DNA of 18,228 nucleotides from Methanobacteriaceae archaeon (lineage in GTDB: Archaea > Methanobacteriota > Methanobacteria > Methanobacteriales > Methanobacteriaceae), in contig JAUXXK010000093.1 in NCBI GenBank assembly GCA_030681145.1, positions 1 to 18,228 on the forward strand, given 5' to 3'. Both the position numbers and the translations under genes were made by a program. Shown here piece by piece: positions 6,763 to 14,961 of this stretch. How positions within the stretch are numbered: the first letter of the stretch is position 1; every line of letters begins with the position of its first letter. Below the pieces are notes generated by a model that saw nothing but the letters and a program-made list of their open reading frames with translations, ran no database searches and was not told the DNA's origin.

Positions 6763-9432
6763 AAAAAAATCCCTGAACTTCTTGCGCCCGGAGGATCCTT
6801 TGAATCATTGAAAACCGCCATATCTGCGGGAGCTGATGCGGTTTACATCTCAGGCAAAACATTTGGTGCCAGACAGTATGCTGAAAATTTTTCTCTAAAA
6901 GAGATGACCGATGCCATTAATTACTCCCATTCCAGAGGAGTAAAAGTTTATGTAACCGTTAACACCTTAATACGAGAAGATGAAATTCCAAAATTAGGTA
7001 AATATCTCTTTCAACTATATCAAATCGGTGCAGATGCTCTTTTAGTACAAGACTGGGGAGTGATAAAACTAGCCAGAGAAATAGTTCCCCATATGGATCT
7101 GCATGCATCCACTCAGATGACAACACACAACACAGAAAACATTAAATGGATGGAAGAAAATGGTTTTAAACGGACAGTGCTCTCCAGAGAACTTTCATTA
7201 GATGAAATAAAGTCCATGGTAAATTTCAGTCCTTTAGATCTGGAAGTATTCGTGCATGGAGCATTGTGCTATTCTTACTCTGGACAATGCCTTCTTTCGT
7301 CTTTTATTGGGGGCAGAAGTGGTAACAGAGGAATGTGCGCACAACCATGCAGAAAACCATATTCTCTTGTTTCAGGGCCAAAAGATGATTACAATAAGCC
7401 AAAGACTCTAAAAGAAATACATTTAAATGAAGATTATCTTTTATCTACCCGAGATTTGGGCCATTACCCCAACTTGGAAAGTCTGGTTAACTCAGGAATT
7501 AAAAGTTTGAAGATAGAAGGTCGGATGAGATCTCCAGAATATGTAGGTGTGGTGGTAAGCATATATCGGAAAGCCTTAGATAAAATAGATGAGGGCATAT
7601 GGAAACCATCAACTACCGATCTAGAAAAATTACATCTGGTATTTAATAGAGGTTTTAGCTCTGGCCATCTGCTACCTGAGAAAAGTAAAGGAATGATGGG
7701 AAGAAAAAAGCCAGGTCATCTTGGAATGTACATAGGAGATGTCAAAAGGTATCATGATAAACATAAAAAAGCCACAATATCTTTAAAATCAGTTACCGTC
7801 CCCCATAAAGGAGATGGTTTATTTTTTGAGCCAATTGGAAACTATGAAAATAAAAAATATGGTGTTGGGTTCGATTTAGAACAAAAACCATATCTGGAAG
7901 GTAGTGATTTAACCATTCACGCTAAAAAAGCTGTTGTGAAAGATTCCAGAGCATATATTACTCGCAGAAAAAATTTAAAAAAGACTGTTTCGAATACATC
8001 TGGAAAATTCTATAATCTTAAAATAACCTTTAAAGTTCTAAATAATCGTTTTCCGGAGCTGAAAGGAGAGTTGATTATTGATAATGATAAAAAAATCATG
8101 ACAACAGTTCAGGGCAAGTATGCTATGGAAAAAGCAATTAAACGCCCTCTTAGTGGAAAAGACCTTGAAAATCAGATTATTAAGGTGGGGGATAAACCAT
8201 TCAAGGTAAAGTTTATAAATTCCAATTATTTAGAAAACCTTTTTTTACCATTAAAAGAGATTAATCTCCTCAGGCGAAATCTTATAGAAAAAATTGAAAA
8301 AAAAATTAGTGCTAGTTATATGCCATCAGCTGATTCTTTAAAAGAATCACGAAATAAATATTGTCAGTTTAAAGAAAATTATCAAAATTTTAAAAGATTT
8401 AAAAGCTTAAATGATTCTGATAAAACTGATGATTTGACCAAAAATAATATTAAAAACATTTCTCTGGCAGCATATGTTAATAATCTAGAAAGTTTAAAAG
8501 GAGCTCTTAAATCTAATTATAATCGATTATATCTAGAAATTCCACTTTTAGAAGAAAAAGAAATATATGAAGCTTGTTTCAATAAAAGAACACCTAAATA
8601 CAAAGCCGGAAAAGTAGTGGATATTTTAACCCAAGCATCTGATCTTTGTAAAGTGAATAAAGTGGATTTAATCTGGAAGTGGCCAGATATAACCCGAAAT
8701 CACCTACTTGATTTTCTAAAATATAGCCTAAAGATTTCCGATTTGAAAATTAAGATAATGGTTTCCAATCCAGGTATAGCACAGTATCTACTGAATAACG
8801 ATATTCATGATGTTTATGGTTCTTCTGCTCTGAATATATGGAACAGAGAAAGTATTTCCCATCTTTCATCTAATTTTGGATTACTTACTTTATCTCCAGA
8901 ATTATCTCTTAATGATATTAAGTCCATACAAGAATATTTTAAATATGGTAAATCTAAGACCCCTAATTTGAAATCCCCTGAAAAAATTGCCCAATTGGAA
9001 GTAATGGTTCAAGGTAATTTAGAATCACTTATCAGCCAAGAATGTCTTTTATCTAGAGATTTATTATCAATTTCTCAAAAAAAATTCTTCAAAGAAGATA
9101 ATAAATTTTTTGGAATTAAAGATGCTAAAAATCATGTTTTTCCTCTTAAAATATCTCCCGATGGTCAGACAATTATACAAAACTCAGCAGAAGTTTGTCT
9201 CGTTGATTATTTACCTTCACTGATATCAAATAAAATCTATAATTTTGCCATAGATGCTCGTGGAAAAGGACCATTATATGCAGAAAAAATGGGTTCAAAT
9301 TATATGAAAGCTATTAATTTATCATTGACCAGAGCAAATCCCCAATTTGGAAAACTCAAAACTCAAATCAAAAAAATTTCTTTAGGAGGCATAACTGCTG
9401 GAAACTTTCTTAGGGGAGTGGATAAATACTAA
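6760..9432 (+). CDS. Large U32 peptidase-family protein (RlhA/YegQ-like, with long C-terminal extension)
   Basis: This 890-residue protein starts at TTG and begins with the U32 TIM-barrel sequence PELLAPGGSFESLK. The family signature E-x-F-x2-G-A-L-C-x4-S-G-x-C-x2-S is exact at 162-180 (Cys170, Cys177), followed by GNRGMCAQPCRKPY (Cys193, Cys197) and LKIEGRMRSPEYV (250-262). U32 proteins were first named collagenases. Characterised members RlhA (YdcP), TrhP (YegQ) and UbiU/UbiV act in hydroxylation of rRNA C2501, of tRNA and of ubiquinone precursors, the last with a 4Fe-4S cluster on cysteines. An RNA hydroxylase-like role is therefore more likely here than proteolysis (inference). The position where many relatives have a further Cys (SPKDLC) is Gly234. 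Residues 330-890 form a long lysine- and asparagine-rich extension, possibly including a DUF3656-like part; its last third resembles a second, degenerate barrel half. Confidence 0.8.
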   Translation: MKKIPELLAPGGSFESLKTAISAGADAVYISGKTFGARQYAENFSLKEMTDAINYSHSRGVKVYVTVNTLIREDEIPKLGKYLFQLYQIGADALLVQDWGVIKLAREIVPHMDLHASTQMTTHNTENIKWMEENGFKRTVLSRELSLDEIKSMVNFSPLDLEVFVHGALCYSYSGQCLLSSFIGGRSGNRGMCAQPCRKPYSLVSGPKDDYNKPKTLKEIHLNEDYLLSTRDLGHYPNLESLVNSGIKSLKIEGRMRSPEYVGVVVSIYRKALDKIDEGIWKPSTTDLEKLHLVFNRGFSSGHLLPEKSKGMMGRKKPGHLGMYIGDVKRYHDKHKKATISLKSVTVPHKGDGLFFEPIGNYENKKYGVGFDLEQKPYLEGSDLTIHAKKAVVKDSRAYITRRKNLKKTVSNTSGKFYNLKITFKVLNNRFPELKGELIIDNDKKIMTTVQGKYAMEKAIKRPLSGKDLENQIIKVGDKPFKVKFINSNYLENLFLPLKEINLLRRNLIEKIEKKISASYMPSADSLKESRNKYCQFKENYQNFKRFKSLNDSDKTDDLTKNNIKNISLAAYVNNLESLKGALKSNYNRLYLEIPLLEEKEIYEACFNKRTPKYKAGKVVDILTQASDLCKVNKVDLIWKWPDITRNHLLDFLKYSLKISDLKIKIMVSNPGIAQYLLNNDIHDVYGSSALNIWNRESISHLSSNFGLLTLSPELSLNDIKSIQEYFKYGKSKTPNLKSPEKIAQLEVMVQGNLESLISQECLLSRDLLSISQKKFFKEDNKFFGIKDAKNHVFPLKISPDGQTIIQNSAEVCLVDYLPSLISNKIYNFAIDARGKGPLYAEKMGSNYMKAINLSLTRANPQFGKLKTQIKKISLGGITAGNFLRGVDKY

Positions 9433-9627
9433 TATTTTGATGATAAACCAATTTTAAAATATTTCTTTTCATGCGCTCACCATTTATATAAATAGTTCTG
9501 AAGATAATGTTTTAAGAAATATATTACCTAATTTTTCAAAATATTTCAGATATTAGGATAATAAAATAGAATAATTAATTAAATTTTTTATCTATAATCA
9601 TTATCATAAAGTATAAAAGGGGAAAAT

Positions 9628-11556
9628 ATGGGAAAAAAAATGGATCTTACTCAGATAAAAGGATTGGGAGAGCGTATGGCCCAAAAAATAGTCCAGCAGC
9701 TGGGTGGTGAACAGGAACTTGAAATTGCAGTAAAAAATTTTGAAGTTGATCGTATCTCAAGTATAGAGGGAATAAGTCAACGAAAAGCCGTGGAAATAAT
9801 AAACAATCTCTCAGGAAATCCTACAGAAAACTTTTTAAAAACTGAACGTGCTTTGCAAATATACGAGGAAATTTTAGAAAAAATATTAAGTTATGCTCAC
9901 ACTTCCCATGCTAAAAATAAAATATTGTTGCTTTCCCCATCAAAAGATACATCACGCATAAAAAATTCCATTGAATTTGTTATGGGAGCCAAAAAAAGTG
10001 TTTCATCACTCCCCATACCTTATGTAAGAACGTTACTTAATAATTTAAGCTTGCCTAAAAAAATTAAGCCAGACTATGATCCATCTATTGCTATTCTTGT
10101 TGAAAATGGGGAGGATTACGCATATTTAATTGATTTAGGCCTTAACCGATATTTTCCAATTATAAGTGCTCAGGAAACCGGCGAAATACATGAATATGAA
10201 TTTGTCATTTATGTTTATTCCAGCGGCGAGCTAGTTTTGGATGATGACAGTAACATAATTATGGTCAGTAAAGATTCAGAAGTTTTAGAGATTGTTCCAG
10301 AATCTGTATTAAACTACTTCACCCATAATAAAAATATTTTAACACAAGTTTTGGAGCTTAGGAATCTTCTTAAAAAAGAAACTGTTCTGGAAGAAGTTGT
10401 TGAAATATTAAATGAATTGGAAGATCTGAAAGTGGAGGATGTTGATTTTGATAAGATCGTTAACTCTGCTAAGAAAGGGGCTGATGAAGAAATAAAATCT
10501 TCGGTTAAAAATGTAGATCTTAAAGGAGATGAAGTGTTGGCTCTTTTAAATCAAGGGATGACTATTAAAATAGAGAAAATCTTTGATGAAGTTATCAGTA
10601 AAGCACGTTCCACTATAAAAGCAAATACTGGTATTGAATTTGATCCATTTATGAGAACTTATCCTCTGGAAATTGATGAAATTGAACTGGAAAGAGTAAA
10701 AAAACAAGCCATATCTAAAAAACAGATTGAAATATTTGATAAAAAAGTAAAAGCAGCTAAAAGACTTTCACAAATTCAGAAAAAAGTAGATGAAGAAATC
10801 AAAGACGCACTGGAATTTGACTATCAATTTGCACTGGGATGTTTTGCTCATTACTACAATTTGCAATCCCCGGAAATTGGAGAAGACTTCTATTTGGAAG
10901 GAGCATTGCATCTAAATTTAGCTAATTCGGATGAAATTAGTGAACTGGAACGTTCAGAACACATTCAACGAGTTGATTATGCTTTATTTTATCCAGAAAA
11001 TGTGGCATTATTAACTGGGGCCAACAGTGGAGGTAAAACTACCTTGTTAGAGACATTGGCTCAGATATCTATAATGTCTCAAATGGGTTTGCCAGTGAGC
11101 GCCAAAAAATCTAGAGTGAAACTTTTAGATGAAATATACTTCTTCTCAAAGCAAAGATCTTTGGATGCAGGAGCATTTGAATCATTTTTAAGAACATTCA
11201 TGCCTATAGTAACCACCAGTAACCAAAAACTTATTTTACTGGATGAACTAGAAGCAATTACTGAATTGGAGGCCGCGGTAAAGATTATATCAAGTTTTAT
11301 AGAAATGATTAATGATTCTGATTCTTTTGGAGTTATTGTCACCCATATGGCCCGAGAAATTATTAAATATTCTCCTGTGAGAGTTGATGGAATTGAAGCC
11401 AAAGGACTGGATGATAATTATAATCTCATAGTTGATAGAACTCCTAAAATGAATTATTTAGCACGTAGTACTCCTGAATTAATATTAAAAATGATATACG
11501 AAAGATCTGATGGAAAATTAAAGGAGATATATGGTAAAATACTAGAGAAATTTTAA
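9628..11556 (+). CDS. MutS-family ATPase with N-terminal helix-hairpin-helix region (archaeal MutS2-like)
   Basis: Two helix-hairpin-helix-like units open this 642-residue protein: LTQIKGLGERMAQKIV (about 7-22) and ISSIEGISQRKAVEII (about 43-58). A middle region (about 70-230) resembles no motif I know. A long charged helical region (about 240-430) corresponds to MutS core/lever helices. The C-terminal ABC-type MutS ATPase has Walker A GANSGGKTT (464-472), Walker B LILLDE (Asp539, Glu540) and a switch histidine in VIVTHMA. The mismatch-recognition domain I and the C-terminal Smr nuclease of bacterial MutS2 are absent. The HhH units suggest DNA binding, perhaps of branched DNA or recombination intermediates (inference). 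The start has AAAGGGG shortly before the ATG. It is convergent with ppk, 48 bp apart. Confidence 0.85.
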   Translation: MGKKMDLTQIKGLGERMAQKIVQQLGGEQELEIAVKNFEVDRISSIEGISQRKAVEIINNLSGNPTENFLKTERALQIYEEILEKILSYAHTSHAKNKILLLSPSKDTSRIKNSIEFVMGAKKSVSSLPIPYVRTLLNNLSLPKKIKPDYDPSIAILVENGEDYAYLIDLGLNRYFPIISAQETGEIHEYEFVIYVYSSGELVLDDDSNIIMVSKDSEVLEIVPESVLNYFTHNKNILTQVLELRNLLKKETVLEEVVEILNELEDLKVEDVDFDKIVNSAKKGADEEIKSSVKNVDLKGDEVLALLNQGMTIKIEKIFDEVISKARSTIKANTGIEFDPFMRTYPLEIDEIELERVKKQAISKKQIEIFDKKVKAAKRLSQIQKKVDEEIKDALEFDYQFALGCFAHYYNLQSPEIGEDFYLEGALHLNLANSDEISELERSEHIQRVDYALFYPENVALLTGANSGGKTTLLETLAQISIMSQMGLPVSAKKSRVKLLDEIYFFSKQRSLDAGAFESFLRTFMPIVTTSNQKLILLDELEAITELEAAVKIISSFIEMINDSDSFGVIVTHMAREIIKYSPVRVDGIEAKGLDDNYNLIVDRTPKMNYLARSTPELILKMIYERSDGKLKEIYGKILEKF

Positions 11557-11604
11557 TAAATTTTTTTAAAAAGAGTTCTATAAAATGTTATATTCCAATA
11601 TTTA
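11557..11604. terminator. Bidirectional T-rich/A-rich terminator between the MutS-like gene and ppk
   Basis: A T7 tract at 11561-11567 follows the MutS-like stop codon on the + strand. It is immediately followed by A5 at 11568-11572, a T5 tract on the minus strand, downstream of the ppk stop. The short A+T-only spacer between convergent genes fits archaeal oligo-T termination in both directions. Confidence 0.5.
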
Positions 11605-13722
11605 TTATTTAAATAAATGTTTTAATCTAGCGTAAAATGATTCTTTTACAATGGATTCTTCTTCAATTACAGAGAAATCATAATGCATAAAATAATTTTG
11701 AGAATCAATTAATTCATCCCCTCTACTGATTTTTTCATAGTCTCCTTTATCATTAATTTTTCTTGCTTTGACATTGTCCTTAAGCTGTATATTTAGCATG
11801 TGCATAATTTTTTTCTTTAAAATTGGATTTTCAATAGGGAAAGCGACTTCAACCCTTTTTTCAGTATTTCTAACCATTAAGTCTGCACTAGATAAATATA
11901 TGGAAGTATTTTCACCCGTACCAAAACAATAAATCCTTGAATGTTCCAAAAATCGGCCTATAATACTAATAATTTCAATATTTTCAGTCTTACCAGCTAA
12001 TCCTGGAATTAAGCAACAAATACCTCTGACTATTAATTTAATTTTTACACCGGCTTTGGATGCTTTATTTAACATGTCAATTAATTCTCTATCTGAGAAA
12101 GAATTCATTTTCATGATGATATTGGCTGGAAGATTATTATTCGCCTTTTCAATTTCCTTATTGATTTTTTCAATTAATTGAGGTTTGAATCCAAAAGGTG
12201 CAACTAATAGCTGTTCATAATCATCATTTAAATTAGATATGGCCATGTTTTTAAAGAATAACATGGCATCTTCCCCTATAACTGGATTTATTGTAATAAA
12301 ACTTAAATCAGTGTATAATTTACAGGTCCTTTCATTATAATTACCAGTTCCCATTTGAGTAATATATTGGATATTATTTCTATCTTTCCGGGTAATCAAA
12401 CAAACTTTTGAATGTACTTTATACTCTTCAAAGCCGTACAAAATCGTACAGCCTGCTTCTTCTAACAGGACAGCATAATGGATATTATTCTCTTCATCAA
12501 ATCTAGCTCTGAGTTCAATTAACACCGTTACATCCTTTCCATTTTCACATGCTTCTAATAAATATTTTATTATGGATGAAGACCTTGCCAATCTATAAAT
12601 AGTAATTTTAATTGATAACACATTATCATCATTAGCTGCCTCTTTTAATAATCTTAAAAAAGGTTCTATAGAATCAAATGGATAAAAAAGTAGAAAATCC
12701 CTCTTTTTTAACTGAGGAATAATGTTTCCTTCATTTACATTTTTTGGGATTTTAGGATAAAATGGATTAAAAGAAAGTTTATGAAATAGTAATTCATTTA
12801 TATCTTTAATATGGTCATATAATTCAAATACAAAGGTCATGTCTAAAGGGGTATTGGAGAGCTGTACTTGATTTTTTCGAATATTTAACTGATCACATAA
12901 AAAATTTATTAATCTTGAGTCTGAATATTTGTATAATTCTAATCTTATCGGTGCTAGACGAGTTCTTTTCTTTAAAATTTTTTTCATATATCCCTTATAA
13001 TCTTCATCTTCATCTATTTGAGAGTCAGATAACCCGATATCTGCATTTCTTGTAACCGAAACTATGGTTTTGAATTCTACTTTATAATTTGAAAAAATTT
13101 CATCAGCATATTCAAGTAGTATTTTTTCCATTAAAATAAAACGCACTTCATCATGGGGAGAATAAATAATCTTGGGTAAAGAGAAGGGGACAGGAATAAG
13201 TCCATATAACGTTTTTCTTTTATTTTTCATTATTAACATTACATTTAAGGATTTGTTTAATAAATGAGGAAAAGGGTGGTGAATATCAATAATTTGAGGA
13301 GATAAAAGTGGAAGAATGCAATTAAAGAAATATTTATTAATGAATTTAATTTCTTTTTCAGTTAAATCATCAAAATCCAGATCATGGATACCTTCATCTT
13401 TTAAATGATAATTGAGAGATCTAAATACATCATCTCTACGTTTATATAGGGATATGGTTCTATCAAAAATAGCATTTAATTGATCCTGCGCATTCAAGCC
13501 CGTTTTATTGTCCACATAATCCTTATCAATAAGGGATAAATCATATAAGCTCCCACATCTGACCATATAAAATTCATCTAAGTTGCTAGTAAAAATAGAT
13601 ATGAATTTTAAACGATCTAGTAGAGGAACAGAAACATCCTCTGCTTCTTCTAAAACACGATCATTGAATTTTAACCAGGACAATTCACGGTTTTGGGTAA
13701 AACTATAATCCCATTTAGACAT
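11605..13722 (-). CDS. ppk: Polyphosphate kinase 1
   Basis: This 705-residue protein is full length for the PPK1 family. The N-terminal domain carries NRELSWLKFNDRVLEEA (11-27) and FTSNLDEFYMVR (44-55). The catalytic C1/C2 domains show the two PPK1 histidines: His437 in YKVHSK, the expected phosphorylated residue, and His594 in FLEHSRIY. Other conserved segments are LIELRARFDEENNI, TQMGTGNYNE and SSADLMVRNTEKRVEVAFPI. The enzyme transfers the gamma phosphate of ATP to a growing polyphosphate chain and can run in reverse. The start is well placed: the preceding ppx gene ends inside the ppk start region with an 8-bp overlap, so the two are very likely co-transcribed and translationally coupled. 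PPK1 is scattered among archaea, so an origin by transfer is possible, but composition here matches the neighbours. Confidence 0.96.
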   Translation of the reverse strand: MSKWDYSFTQNRELSWLKFNDRVLEEAEDVSVPLLDRLKFISIFTSNLDEFYMVRCGSLYDLSLIDKDYVDNKTGLNAQDQLNAIFDRTISLYKRRDDVFRSLNYHLKDEGIHDLDFDDLTEKEIKFINKYFFNCILPLLSPQIIDIHHPFPHLLNKSLNVMLIMKNKRKTLYGLIPVPFSLPKIIYSPHDEVRFILMEKILLEYADEIFSNYKVEFKTIVSVTRNADIGLSDSQIDEDEDYKGYMKKILKKRTRLAPIRLELYKYSDSRLINFLCDQLNIRKNQVQLSNTPLDMTFVFELYDHIKDINELLFHKLSFNPFYPKIPKNVNEGNIIPQLKKRDFLLFYPFDSIEPFLRLLKEAANDDNVLSIKITIYRLARSSSIIKYLLEACENGKDVTVLIELRARFDEENNIHYAVLLEEAGCTILYGFEEYKVHSKVCLITRKDRNNIQYITQMGTGNYNERTCKLYTDLSFITINPVIGEDAMLFFKNMAISNLNDDYEQLLVAPFGFKPQLIEKINKEIEKANNNLPANIIMKMNSFSDRELIDMLNKASKAGVKIKLIVRGICCLIPGLAGKTENIEIISIIGRFLEHSRIYCFGTGENTSIYLSSADLMVRNTEKRVEVAFPIENPILKKKIMHMLNIQLKDNVKARKINDKGDYEKISRGDELIDSQNYFMHYDFSVIEEESIVKESFYARLKHLFK

Positions 13723-14626
13723 TTTGGTACCTATTTAATATTTTTTTAAATAAATAGCCTTCTCTAACACTATTTTTACTGGTTTGTATTTCTTCACACC
13801 CAAAATAAGAAGTTATTGATTCAAGTATTAGTAAAGCTGGGACTAATGAATGAATTCTAGATGGTTTAACATGTAATATTTTGTAATAAGTATGTTTATC
13901 ATTATGATCCAATTCTTTTTTCAGCTTTTTTAATAATTTAACATCTATTAAATCAGCTTTCTTCTTCTGTAAATTTAAGTCCAGTAATATTTTTTCGATT
14001 GTACGAATACTTCCCCCTACACCACACATAAAAGGAATTTTTTCTTCATTATTAATACCAATTATCTTTAATTCAGAGTTTGTTCTCTCTTTAATCAAAT
14101 TAGATTCTATTTTATCAGGTATCATATCCGAAACATACTCATTATACATTTTTAAAGAACCAACAGGAATACTATACTTTTCTTTTATTATTTTATTCTT
14201 AAAAAGTACAATTTCAACACTGCCCCCACCTAAATCAATTAAAATCCCATTATCTTTTTTGATGGTGGAAAAAGATCCGAAAAAGCTTAATTCCCCCTCT
14301 TCTTCACCAGATAATAAATCAATTTCTATATCTACTTTATCTTTAATAATCTCAATAACATCATCACTGTTTTCAATATTCCTCAATACAGCTGTAGAAA
14401 AGAAACTGGAATTATTTATTTTTAGGTACTCTAAATCTTTTTTGATTTTTTTAAGAAATTTTACTAATTTTTCAATGCCTTTACTTGTTAATTTCCCATT
14501 CTTTATGAAAAATACTAAACCTAAATTTTCTTTCTTTGAAAAAACCAAGTTTATTTCATTATGTTTACAATTATAAACATTTAATCTAACTGTGTTTGAG
14601 CCAATATCTACGATTCCATATAACAT
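13715..14626 (-). CDS. ppx: Exopolyphosphatase (Ppx/GppA family, short form)
   Basis: The protein has 303 residues and belongs to the ASKHA-fold Ppx/GppA family. The phosphate-1 motif VDIGSNTVRL is at 6-15, STAVLRN at 77-83 matches the family's AT-x-x-LR segment, the catalytic glutamate region SGEEEGELSFFG is at 106-117, and the second nucleotide-type loop LIDLGGGSVEIV is at 129-140. Ppx removes terminal phosphates from polyphosphate; GppA-type relatives act on pppGpp. Pairing with ppk favours polyphosphate. It covers only the two-lobed catalytic domain and lacks the C-terminal HD-like domain of the roughly 510-residue E. coli enzyme; many archaeal and bacterial members are similarly short. 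It is first in the ppx-ppk operon, its stop overlapping the ppk start by 8 bp. It is lysine-, isoleucine- and asparagine-rich, in line with the A+T-rich genome. Confidence 0.93.
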   Translation of the reverse strand: MLYGIVDIGSNTVRLNVYNCKHNEINLVFSKKENLGLVFFIKNGKLTSKGIEKLVKFLKKIKKDLEYLKINNSSFFSTAVLRNIENSDDVIEIIKDKVDIEIDLLSGEEEGELSFFGSFSTIKKDNGILIDLGGGSVEIVLFKNKIIKEKYSIPVGSLKMYNEYVSDMIPDKIESNLIKERTNSELKIIGINNEEKIPFMCGVGGSIRTIEKILLDLNLQKKKADLIDVKLLKKLKKELDHNDKHTYYKILHVKPSRIHSLVPALLILESITSYFGCEEIQTSKNSVREGYLFKKILNRYQNV

Positions 14627-14647
14627 GAGCAGGACCCCATTTATGGA

Positions 14648-14657
14648 TTATTAAATA
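14648..14657 (-). promoter_or_regulatory. TATA box of the ppx-ppk operon
   Basis: The minus strand reads TATTTAATAA. Its centre is about 26 bases before the ppx ATG at 14626, so transcription would start at or next to the start codon. The alternative AATATATTATTTAAT slightly upstream would give a leader of under 10 bases. A GGGG near 14635 is the only Shine-Dalgarno-like motif and is weak. Confidence 0.4.
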
Positions 14658-14659
14658 AT

Positions 14660-14680
14660 ATATTATTATTATTATTATTA
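14660..14680. repeat. ATT trinucleotide microsatellite (about 7 units) in the ppx-ppk promoter region
   Basis: A perfect run of ATT/TAT triplets covers these 21 bases and directly abuts the TATA element of ppx on its upstream side, where the BRE would lie. It is the only clear microsatellite that I noticed in the window. Confidence 0.85.
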
Positions 14681-14961
14681 AGTATCCACAACAGACTAGG
14701 CAACCCCTTTAATCATCAAATTCATAACTGTATAACTATTTAGATATTATTGACCAATAAATGTTAGTATTATGATAAAAAAATTATAGAACTTTTTAGC
14801 TAACTAAAAAAATATAACATTATTAAAATATCAGAATCTGCACAAGGTGAAGTGGGTGAATTTAAGATAAATAAACCAGTTAAGTTTGGATTTTTACAGA
14901 TAATATTATGAGTTCCTCGCTGATAATACAGATACCCCATGAAAATAATTAAAGTGATTAA
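14681..14961. other. Spacer upstream of the toroid-repeat gene, mostly without recognisable content
   Basis: Apart from the microsatellite and ppx promoter to its left, this A+T-rich spacer holds no RNA gene or mobile element that I can support. A frame without a good start codon is open from 14804 to a TGA at 14909-14911. It overlaps, in an ATGA arrangement, a 14-codon frame ending at 14952. These could be a gene remnant, but nothing in them is recognisable. GTGATTAA just before 14962 is the Shine-Dalgarno of the next gene. Confidence 0.5.

Noticed and set aside
9437..9502. Possible archaeal C/D-box sRNA (TGATGA at 9438, CTGA at 9498)
   Set aside because: The internal D' and C' boxes are absent and the stretch is ordinary A+T-rich spacer, so the spacing match is probably chance.
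11079..11402. A 107-codon open frame on the minus strand
   Set aside because: It lies wholly inside the ATPase domain of the MutS-like gene, with no start signal; it is an antisense shadow.
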